6,045 nucleotides of DNA, taken from Acidobacteriota bacterium. Lineage in GTDB: Bacteria; Acidobacteriota; Terriglobia; Terriglobales; Acidobacteriaceae. The stretch is from contig JAKART010000164.1 in NCBI GenBank assembly GCA_021819255.1, forward strand, positions 1-6,045. The letters run 5' to 3'. Below the pieces are notes generated by a model, which saw only the letters and a list, made by a program, of their open reading frames with translations, ran no database searches and had not been told where the DNA came from. Positions 1 to 4,971 of the stretch are shown here, in pieces. A program made the position numbers and the translations under genes. Within the stretch, counting starts at the first letter, position 1, and each line of letters starts with the position of its first letter.

Positions 1-428
1 TGGAGGCGGTGCTCTCCACAGGCACTCTTCCCACTCGGCTCAAGGAACTGGTCGTGGTCCGGACGTCGCAACTCAACTGCACGGAGTATTGCCTGGCCAG
101 CCATACCGCCATCAGCCTCCGGCTGGGCTGGACTCCCGAACATCTCGCTGCCCTGCATGACTGGAAGACCAGTGCCCTCTTCACAGAAGCTGAGAAAACA
201 GCCATTCATCTGGCCGAGGCAATGACGCTGCACTCCCATCAGTTCAGCGATGAGGAGATGGCCCGGCTGCGCAGCTTCTACTCCGAGGGCGAGGTCGTGG
301 AGCTCATGGCCGCCATCGGCTTGTTCAACTACTTCAACCGCTTCAACAATCTGCTCCGCATGGAACCCACGCAGCCGGCAAGCGCTGAGGAGATGGCCCA
401 AGCGGGCCTCGGTCCGGTCCCTGCCTGA
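1..428 (+). CDS. Carboxymuconolactone decarboxylase / AhpD-like family protein, 5'-truncated
   Basis: This is the C-terminal part of a small cytoplasmic all-helical protein of the CMD/AhpD fold, a family of thiol-dependent peroxidase-related enzymes. The frame is already open at base 3 and family-like sequence begins there, so the GTG at base 9 is probably an internal valine and the true start lies outside the window. Numbering from that GTG, a family-typical helix (RLKELVVVRTSQLN, 10-23) leads into the redox motif C24-T-E-Y-C28-LAS-H32. The usual family motif is C-X2-C-X3-H; here the two cysteines are three residues apart. The C-terminal segment reading LMAAIGLFNYFNRFNN and then LLRMEPTQP is typical of family members. 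The stop is TGA at 426-428. The next gene converges from the other strand 123 bases away, so this gene ends its own transcription unit. The family call is firm; the exact substrate is unknown. Confidence 0.9.
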   Translation, partial: EAVLSTGTLPTRLKELVVVRTSQLNCTEYCLASHTAISLRLGWTPEHLAALHDWKTSALFTEAEKTAIHLAEAMTLHSHQFSDEEMARLRSFYSEGEVVELMAAIGLFNYFNRFNNLLRMEPTQPASAEEMAQAGLGPVPA

Positions 429-430
429 GC

Positions 431-457
431 GCCTTGCGTCGACACCATCGTCAAGGC
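431..457. other. Inverted repeat in the convergent gap, possible weak terminator
   Basis: GCCTTG at 431-436 and CAAGGC at 452-457 are perfect complements separated by 15 bases. They lie just after the stop of the CMD-family gene, inside the 429-551 gap between two converging genes. No T-run follows on either strand, so an intrinsic terminator is only a possibility. The rest of the gap contains two copies of the palindrome CCGCGG (468-473 and 503-508) and nothing else I can interpret. Confidence 0.25.
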
Positions 458-551
458 ACGCACTCCACCGCGGCCAATCCTGGACTGGCGGATGAACCGA
501 CGCCGCGGAACCGGCAGCTTGTCAACCGCGCTCGGTCCTTCGAGCAAGAAC

Positions 552-1322
552 CTACCGATAGAGCAGCACAGCGATGCTGTAGATGGAGAAGCCGTACGAG
601 GGTCCCGCCGGGCAGGCCCCCACCTCAGCCTGACCATACCTTCCCGTGGCCAGCCGCTGCCGCAGTTGGCTGGGCAGGCGGTCCAGCTTCACCGCCGTAA
701 AACGCATGACGAACATCGGTCGGCGTGGTCCTGCGTATCCGCTCTCCATCCGGCAGGTCTGCCGTGCCTCCTGGGTGCCTGTCCGCACCTGGATGGACAC
801 GACCGACTGCAACAGGCGTCCCACCTGTTCCTCCTGCTGAGCCAGGGAAAGGTCGCTCACGGTACGATCGAAATCCTCCACCGCGAACAGTTCCCCGCCC
901 GCGCCCCGCACCACTCGGATGGCCACGGAATCCACAGCAGGATCCAGCATGTTTCTCAAATGCTCGGGGGAGTGCAGCCAGGCCTGCTGAATCAAGACCG
1001 CGGTGGGAGCTTCGGCGACATTCTCGGCGATCTCGCTGAAGCGAAGTCCCGCCGCCGCGCCGCGCGCTTTCAGATTCGGCTCACCAGGGAACTGGTGCGA
1101 GATAGCCCCTCGCTCGGCCATCCGCCAGGCGTGCTGGCTGGCTGCCTGATAAAGCCCCGGGCTCCAACGCAACGGCCTCAGGCCATACCGCGCTCGCTCC
1201 GCATTCGCGGCTGAAAAGAGGTATTGTTCTGCCACCGAGAGGTTTCGCCGGGCGGACCGCGGCGTACCTGACGCTACAGGACAGCAGAGACAAAGGGCGA
1301 TGGCGACAGCTCGAACTCTCAT
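552..1322 (-). CDS. Secreted CAP (SCP/PR-1, YkwD-like) domain protein
   Basis: A 256-residue exported protein. Residues 1-20 form a Sec-type signal peptide: basic MRVR, then a hydrophobic core (AVAIALCLCCPVA) and a probable cleavage after about ASG (17-19). The cysteines lack a good lipobox, so a soluble periplasmic or secreted form is favoured. The CAP domain spans roughly 32-153. It shows NAERARYGLRPLRW (40-53), a helix with H64, then SHQF (H76), AEN (E100) and W115-LHSPEHLRN with S118 and H121, the usual bacterial CAP signature. A further ~100 residues carry a cysteine pair (C190, C237) that could form a disulfide; I do not recognise this C-terminal part. The start is ATG at 1322-1320, supported by the signal peptide directly after it, although no clear Shine-Dalgarno sequence is visible. 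The stop is TAG at 554-552. It lies 132 bases downstream of the glycosyltransferase gene on the same strand. The molecular role of bacterial CAP proteins is mostly unknown. Confidence 0.9.
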   Translation of the reverse strand: MRVRAVAIALCLCCPVASGTPRSARRNLSVAEQYLFSAANAERARYGLRPLRWSPGLYQAASQHAWRMAERGAISHQFPGEPNLKARGAAAGLRFSEIAENVAEAPTAVLIQQAWLHSPEHLRNMLDPAVDSVAIRVVRGAGGELFAVEDFDRTVSDLSLAQQEEQVGRLLQSVVSIQVRTGTQEARQTCRMESGYAGPRRPMFVMRFTAVKLDRLPSQLRQRLATGRYGQAEVGACPAGPSYGFSIYSIAVLLYR

Positions 1323-1375
1323 AACGACAAGGACCCGTCAGGGCTGAAAAGGTTACTCCACCAAAGGAATCCAGG

Positions 1376-1429
1376 CCTCCAGCCAGGAACCAAGACCCGC
1401 TGGAGATGGATCCAGCGCGGGCCTGGAGG
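1376..1429. terminator. Nested inverted repeats, candidate terminator or RNA element
   Basis: The gap between the glycosyltransferase and the CAP gene contains two nested perfect stems. The outer one is CCTCCAG (1376-1382) with CTGGAGG (1423-1429). The inner one is CGCTGGA (1398-1404) with TCCAGCG (1411-1417) around the six-base loop GATGGA. Read on the minus strand, the inner hairpin is followed by GGGTCTTGGTTCC, which is only mildly T-rich. It may end the epimerase-glycosyltransferase transcript or be a leader structure of the CAP mRNA. The stems are seen directly; the function is inferred. Confidence 0.35.
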
Positions 1430-1448
1430 TCAGCACCGCGGCCTGGAT

Positions 1449-1481
1449 GAGCGCTTAAGCCGGAGAAATCGGCAGGCGCTC
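1449..1481. other. Interrupted stem-loop spanning the glycosyltransferase stop codon
   Basis: GAGCGC (1449-1454) pairs with GCGCTC (1476-1481), and inside it GCCG (1459-1462) pairs with CGGC (1470-1473). The structure includes the TAA stop (1457-1455) of the glycosyltransferase gene. No T-tract follows on the minus strand, so it is not a standard intrinsic terminator. It could protect the mRNA 3' end or be a chance feature of G+C-rich DNA. Confidence 0.25.
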
Positions 1482-2267
1482 CCGGTAACGAATCAAAAGA
1501 TAAAGAAGCTTGCGAGCGCCCCAATACCTGGGCACGTAGCGGGTGGGATGAGAGATCGATCGAAACAACCAGCCTAGATAACTTCGATCTGCCCAGTGAG
1601 GGATTCGGACCTGGTCTCCGCTCAAAAAGGCGATTGCTGCTCCAATACAATGAATTGCGGGTAAATAGCTCAAGCTTTTCTTTAGATAAAGTCCAGTCCG
1701 CTCCTGAGTTCCACCGCCCAGCGTCAGAATCACATGGCGAGGACGCAGCCTCTCGATGCGCTGAAGAAGCTCCCAATCCTCCATCTCTTCGCTGGAATAG
1801 ATGGGAGCCACGTAGACGAATTGCTCCGGGACATGAATGCCCTGGCGGCGCAGCCACGCCAGGTTTTGCTTGGCGCTTTGCTGCCCCGCCATGATCCAAA
1901 ACGCCCCACCCGGAAGACGCAGTTCGGGTTGCTTGAGCAGCTCCCGCAGATACTCCAATCCGGATAACCGGCGGATAGAATCACGCTGCAGCCGGTTCCA
2001 TATCATCACCATGTAGGCGGAGTCGGCCAACGCCAGGTCGGAGCGCAGCAGCGCCTCGCGATATTGGGGTTTGGTCTCCAGGTCCTTGAGGGCTGGAGCA
2101 GCCGGAACCACCAGAAGTCCGCCTCCGCGCATCCTTTCCACCGCCTCGGGCGCCGTCCCCACAAAGAACCGGATGCCGAGGATCGTCCGCTCATCGGGCA
2201 TCTTCGCCTGGATGGTTCCTGACCTCATCTGATTTCTTTGCACTCCTCTGCCCGAGCCGGCGATCAC
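1455..2267 (-). CDS. Divergent WecG/TagA/CpsF-family (GT26) glycosyltransferase
   Basis: A 270-residue cytoplasmic, membrane-associated glycosyltransferase. Family members move an N-acetylmannosamine-type sugar from UDP to a lipid-linked acceptor in surface polysaccharide synthesis. The core runs from about TILGIRFF (28-35) to SHPTRYVPRYWGARKLL (239-255). Conserved landmarks are the putative base D82, R100 (RRLSG), GGGTQE with Q188-E189, and the IPHW...GWLFR...HPTRY block (222-244). Several residues differ from the classic enzymes: the donor-binding T-x-N element is replaced by VVPAAPAL (53-60), DG is DS at 82-83, the FD of GxxFD is IA (212-213), and GLEW is YLGW (230-233). Donor specificity may therefore be new. 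I chose the GTG at 2267 because it forms a GTGA overlap with the upstream epimerase stop and has GAGGAG ten bases before it. Internal ATGs at 2228 and 2201 are credible alternatives, since the first ~22 residues are not family-like. The stop is TAA, after which the frame stays open for 33 codons. Confidence 0.88.
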   Translation of the reverse strand: MIAGSGRGVQRNQMRSGTIQAKMPDERTILGIRFFVGTAPEAVERMRGGGLLVVPAAPALKDLETKPQYREALLRSDLALADSAYMVMIWNRLQRDSIRRLSGLEYLRELLKQPELRLPGGAFWIMAGQQSAKQNLAWLRRQGIHVPEQFVYVAPIYSSEEMEDWELLQRIERLRPRHVILTLGGGTQERTGLYLKKSLSYLPAIHCIGAAIAFLSGDQVRIPHWADRSYLGWLFRSISHPTRYVPRYWGARKLLYLLIRYRERLPISPA

Positions 2268-3256
2268 CTCCCGCTGGCTCCTCGGGCGATCTCCCGTTCA
2301 ATCCAATGGAAGGTACGCTGCATACCATCGCGTAGCCCGATGGATGGTTCCCAGCCGAGTTTTTGCCGAATCATCGTGTTGTCGCTGTTCCGTCCGTTCA
2401 CTCCCTTGGGCGCCTTCAGATCATAACTCCGCTTCAACTTGATGCCTGCAATCTCCTCGACGATGTCCACCAGTTGATTGATGGTTACCAGCTCGCTCGA
2501 ACCCAGATTGATCGGTTCGCGGATATCGCTGTTCATGATCATCTCGGTGCCCTTCAAGCAATCGTCGATGTACATGAAACTGCGCGTCTGCCGGCCATCG
2601 CCCCAGATGTTGATCTCATGGATCCCCGAGTTCCTGGCCTCAATCACCTTTCTGCAGATGGCTGCTGGGGCCTTTTCCCGGCCACCAGCCCAGGTTCCAT
2701 ACGGTCCGTAGACGTTGTGATACCGAGCCACCCGGCAGACCAATCCGAAGTCCTCTTCAAAGTGCCGGCACATGCGCTCGGAGAAGAGCTTCTCCCAGCC
2801 GTACCCATCCTCCGGCAACGCCGGGTAGGCGTCGGACTCCTTCAGCCCCACTGCGTCCTCCCGGGTCTGTTTTTCTCCGTTGTAGACGCAGGCCGAAGAG
2901 GAGTAAAAAAATCGCTTGACCCCCTTGGCTTGCGCGGCCATCAGCATATGCGTGGTCGTCAGCACGCTCAGCATGCAAAGGGCTTTGTTGTTCTCGATAA
3001 AGCCCATGCCGCCCATGTCGGCAGCCAGTTGGAAGACCAGATCGACTCCGTCAGCGGCGCGCAGACAGTTCTGCTTGTCCTTGAGATCCAGGCAGAGGTT
3101 CTCTACCCCATCGCTGATCTGATACCAATCCGCGAGCGGCTTCACATCGACAGCTCGAACCACCTGGATTCCACTGGCCGTCAAACTCTTGACGAGATGC
3201 CCACCTATAAACCCACCCGCGCCGCACACCAAAGCGGTCTGCGCTCTCTCACTCAT
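2264..3256 (-). CDS. NAD-dependent sugar-nucleotide epimerase, GDP-mannose 3,5-epimerase-like
   Basis: A 330-residue cytoplasmic extended short-chain dehydrogenase/reductase. The N-terminal Rossmann motif G12-A-G-G15-FIG18 binds NAD. Long stretches match GDP-mannose 3,5-epimerase (GME), the enzyme that turns GDP-D-mannose into GDP-L-galactose: AADMGGMGFI (78-87), SSSACVY (119-125), LKESDAYPA (138-146), YHNVYGP (179-185), GGREKAPAAICRK (191-203), WGDGRQTRSF (218-227) and GRNSDN (288-293). The GME catalytic set is present: S121, C123, Y152/K156, K195 and R289. The product could still be a related GDP-hexose. The frame is open upstream to 3490, but ATG 3256 is the start: GGAG lies eight bases before it and the Rossmann fold begins at residue 7. 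The stop TGA (2266-2264) overlaps the next gene's GTG, so the two are translationally coupled and probably supply and transfer one sugar. A promoter-like pair lies at 3384-3411. Confidence 0.93.
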   Translation of the reverse strand: MSERAQTALVCGAGGFIGGHLVKSLTASGIQVVRAVDVKPLADWYQISDGVENLCLDLKDKQNCLRAADGVDLVFQLAADMGGMGFIENNKALCMLSVLTTTHMLMAAQAKGVKRFFYSSSACVYNGEKQTREDAVGLKESDAYPALPEDGYGWEKLFSERMCRHFEEDFGLVCRVARYHNVYGPYGTWAGGREKAPAAICRKVIEARNSGIHEINIWGDGRQTRSFMYIDDCLKGTEMIMNSDIREPINLGSSELVTINQLVDIVEEIAGIKLKRSYDLKAPKGVNGRNSDNTMIRQKLGWEPSIGLRDGMQRTFHWIEREIARGASGR

Positions 3257-3264
3257 CCAACGAA

Positions 3265-3268
3265 CTCC
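3265..3268 (-). promoter_or_regulatory. Shine-Dalgarno site fixing the epimerase start
   Basis: On the minus strand GGAG is followed by eight bases and then ATG (3256-3254). This spacing, together with the Rossmann motif beginning right after, argues against the upstream open extension of the same frame. Confidence 0.7.
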
Positions 3269-3283
3269 AATCCGAGATGAACC

Positions 3284-3300
3284 CCAACCCTGCCGGTTGG
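3284..3300. other. Perfect hairpin in the epimerase 5' leader
   Basis: CCAACC (3284-3289) and GGTTGG (3295-3300) pair perfectly around a five-base loop. On the minus-strand mRNA this stem lies about 15 bases upstream of the GGAG ribosome site. It could influence translation start or mRNA stability, or be chance. No known riboswitch is recognised. Confidence 0.3.
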
Positions 3301-3383
3301 ACCTGGATTGCCGCCGCCCTCGCGAGCACTCCATTCCGGCCTGCTGCATATCCCCAATCAGGGATGGGAGGATCTCTTCGTCA

Positions 3384-3411
3384 AGTGTATGTGCCGGCAA
3401 GGTGATGTCAA
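3384..3411 (-). promoter_or_regulatory. Sigma-70-like promoter for the epimerase-glycosyltransferase operon
   Basis: The minus strand has a perfect -35 box TTGACA (3411-3406), a 16-base spacer, and TACACT (3389-3384), which matches the -10 consensus at four of six positions. Transcription would start near 3377, giving a leader of about 120 bases before the ATG at 3256. The perfect -35 box in otherwise G+C-rich DNA and its position upstream of the operon support the call. No operator is recognised. Confidence 0.5.
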
Positions 3412-3616
3412 GAATCAGCCCAGGCTCAATCCGGAATCTTGCTCGAGTCTCGAACGCCCCGGTCCGCCGTCCGCGCGGCGTCCGTCTCAACTGCCTTTGC
3501 CTGGCGCTGCCGGCGTGGCGCTATCATCAGACCAGGGGATAGCAGGCCCCCTCGCCCAATTGGATCGATGCTTCCCATCTCTCTTCTTCGCCTGTCGCGC
3601 GGCTCTCCGGCGGCTG

Positions 3617-4450
3617 GTGGAACTCGCTCGGCGTCAACCCCTGGCCTTTACCGGCTGTCTGATTCTCTTGCTCTTCCTGTTCTGTGCTCTGTTTGCACCG
3701 TGGCTGGCCCCGGATGACCCTACCCGGCTTAATCTTGCCGCCCGTCTTCTGCCTCCTTCGCCGGCGCACTGGTTCGGCACCGATGAGCTGGGCCGGGATG
3801 TGTTTTCCCGCATTCTTTACGGAGCCCGAATCTCCTTGCTGGTCGCGGGAGCCGTGGTAGGCATCTCCCTGGCGCTGGGCTCGGCGCTGGGCATGCTGGC
3901 GGGCTTTTATGGTGGTTTTACGGACACGCTGGTGAATATCTACCTTACCAACGCATTTCTGGCCCTCCCCGGCATCCTGCTGGCCATCGCCATGGTGGCC
4001 TTTCTGGGCTCCTCCCTGGTGAATCTGATCCTGGCGCTGGCGCTGGCAAGTTGGGTGAACTACGCGCGCCTGGTCCGCGCCCAGGTTCTCAGCGTAAAGC
4101 AGCGCGAGTATGTGCAGGCGGCGCGTTCCATGGGCGCCGGCGACCTCCACCTGATGCTATGGCACATCCTCCCGAACATTCTTCAGCCAGTTCTGGTACA
4201 GGCCGCTGTCGGCATGGCCGCCGCTGTGCTGTCAGAGGCTACACTCAGCTTCCTGGGGCTGGGAGTTCAGCCGCCAGCCCCCACCTGGGGAGCAATGCTC
4301 AATGACGCTCGCTCACACATCTTCGAGTCCCCCTATCTGATGTTCTTTCCGGCCATCGCTCTGGCTCTTTGCGTCTTCTCCTTCAATCTGATTGGAGACG
4401 GCCTACGTGATTCGCTGGACCCACGCAGCCGGCTGGGTGAGGGTTTTTAA
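3617..4450 (+). CDS. DppC/OppC-type ABC transporter inner-membrane permease
   Basis: Channel subunit of a peptide/nickel-type ABC importer. Numbered from GTG 3617 (277 residues), it begins MELARRQPLAFTG and enters a first membrane helix (about 10-30) ending in FAPWLAP. Then come the family signature HWFGTDELGRDVFSRILYGA (51-70) and further membrane helices. The EAA loop that docks on the ATPase is VQAARSMGAGDLHLM (166-180) followed by ILPN. The C-terminal blocks SEATLSFLGLGVQPPAP and FNLIGDGLRDSLDPR are diagnostic. No start has a good ribosome site. I picked GTG 3617 because DppC proteins often have a short N-terminus, but TTG 3560 or GTG 3515 are possible, and the residues before 3617 (AALRRL) also look plausible. 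A DppB partner, ATPases and binding protein are normally adjacent; none is in this window and the upstream neighbour is divergent. A phosphodiesterase gene follows 30 bases downstream, probably cotranscribed. Confidence 0.92.
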   Translation: MELARRQPLAFTGCLILLLFLFCALFAPWLAPDDPTRLNLAARLLPPSPAHWFGTDELGRDVFSRILYGARISLLVAGAVVGISLALGSALGMLAGFYGGFTDTLVNIYLTNAFLALPGILLAIAMVAFLGSSLVNLILALALASWVNYARLVRAQVLSVKQREYVQAARSMGAGDLHLMLWHILPNILQPVLVQAAVGMAAAVLSEATLSFLGLGVQPPAPTWGAMLNDARSHIFESPYLMFFPAIALALCVFSFNLIGDGLRDSLDPRSRLGEGF

Positions 4451-4469
4451 AGCGGGGTACATGCCGGCC

Positions 4470-4473
4470 GGAG
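4470..4473 (+). promoter_or_regulatory. Shine-Dalgarno site of the phosphodiesterase gene
   Basis: GGAG followed by seven bases and ATG 4481 sits in the 30-base gap after the permease stop. It decides the start against the out-of-frame ATG at 4461. Confidence 0.65.
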
Positions 4474-4480
4474 ATCCTCT

Positions 4481-4963
4481 ATGCGAAACTCTACCTTGAT
4501 TGGCGTCGTCTCTGACACGCACGGCCTGCTCCGGCCGGAGCTTCTCCCCGCCCTGGCCGGTGTCTCTCATATCCTCCACGCCGGCGACGTCGGCGACCCC
4601 GAGATCCTGACCGAACTCGCCCGCATTGCGCCGGTGACCGCCATTTGCGGCAACATCGACGGCGATACGCGCGCCTGGGGAAGATGGTCCGGTCTTGCCG
4701 CTACCGAGATGATTGAGCTGGCAGGCTGCCTGATCTACATGGTCCATGCGCTCCAGGACCTGGATTTGCATCCAAAGGCCGCCGGGATCGGGGTGGTCAT
4801 CAGCGGCCACTCACACCAGGCCTCTGTTGAACGGCGCCAGGGGGTCCTCTATCTGAATCCCGGCAGCGCAGGCCCGCGCCGCTTCCATCTGGGCATCACC
4901 TGCGCCCGGCTACGCATCCAGAGGGCTCAGCCTGAGGCCGAGATAATGACGCTAATCCAGTAA
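4481..4963 (+). CDS. YfcE/MJ0936-family metallophosphodiesterase
   Basis: A 160-residue cytoplasmic calcineurin-like phosphoesterase of the small YfcE/MJ0936 class, which hydrolyses phosphodiester model substrates with two divalent metals (often Mn or Ni). All metal ligands are visible: SDTHG (D12, H14), HAGDVGD (D36), CGNID (N58, with D60), H89 in MVHA, and the final SGHSH (H110, H112). NPGSAGPRR (127-134) is the usual late motif. In many relatives H89 is followed by glycine; here it is alanine. The length is normal for the family. ATG 4481 has GGAG at 4470-4473. It follows the permease by 30 bases and is probably in the same transcript, though no functional link is known. Its TAA is only eight bases from the stop of the convergent hemC, leaving no room for a terminator between them, so the two 3' ends probably overlap. 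The physiological substrate cannot be read from the sequence. Confidence 0.93.
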   Translation: MRNSTLIGVVSDTHGLLRPELLPALAGVSHILHAGDVGDPEILTELARIAPVTAICGNIDGDTRAWGRWSGLAATEMIELAGCLIYMVHALQDLDLHPKAAGIGVVISGHSHQASVERRQGVLYLNPGSAGPRRFHLGITCARLRIQRAQPEAEIMTLIQ

Positions 4964-4971
4964 GAGATGTC

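Larger units (their letters stand above)
3257..3616. other. Divergent intergenic control region
   Basis: About 360 bases separate the epimerase ATG (-) from the GTG chosen for the permease (+). The minus-strand promoter, leader hairpin and ribosome site listed separately lie here. For the plus strand the best -10-like box is TATCAT at 3522-3527, but no good -35 sits at normal spacing (TTGCCT at 3497-3502 is 19 bases away). Both gene frames stay open far into this region (to 3308 for the permease, 3490 for the epimerase). The translated extensions show no family-like sequence, apart from the last few permease residues before 3617. Confidence 0.5.

Noticed and set aside
468..508. Duplicate CCGCGG palindromes in the convergent gap
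   Set aside because: Six-base G+C palindromes are expected by chance at this base composition; no larger repeat surrounds them.
492..1214. Long plus-strand open frame of 240 codons
   Set aside because: It lies antisense to the CAP gene, shows no domain, and has an arginine/proline/serine-rich composition typical of a shadow frame in G+C-rich DNA.
1081..1899. Minus-strand open frame of 272 codons bridging the CAP and glycosyltransferase genes
   Set aside because: It overlaps two well-supported genes in another frame and has no recognisable motif.
2363..3280. Plus-strand open frame of 305 codons
   Set aside because: Antisense shadow of the epimerase, whose catalytic motifs are unmistakable.
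3257..3490. N-terminal extension of the epimerase frame
   Set aside because: It contains the promoter, leader hairpin and ribosome site, and the Rossmann fold starts right after ATG 3256.
3308..3616. N-terminal extension of the permease frame back to a TTG at 3308
   Set aside because: Most of the translated extension is low-similarity, proline/serine/arginine-rich and lies in the divergent control region; no good ribosome site precedes it.
3527..4150. Minus-strand open frame rich in Q, G, R and K
   Set aside because: Antisense to the permease; the composition mirrors hydrophobic codons read backwards.
4964..4971. Search for a terminator between the phosphodiesterase and hemC
   Set aside because: Only eight bases separate the two stop codons, and I see no stem-loop with a T-run around them.
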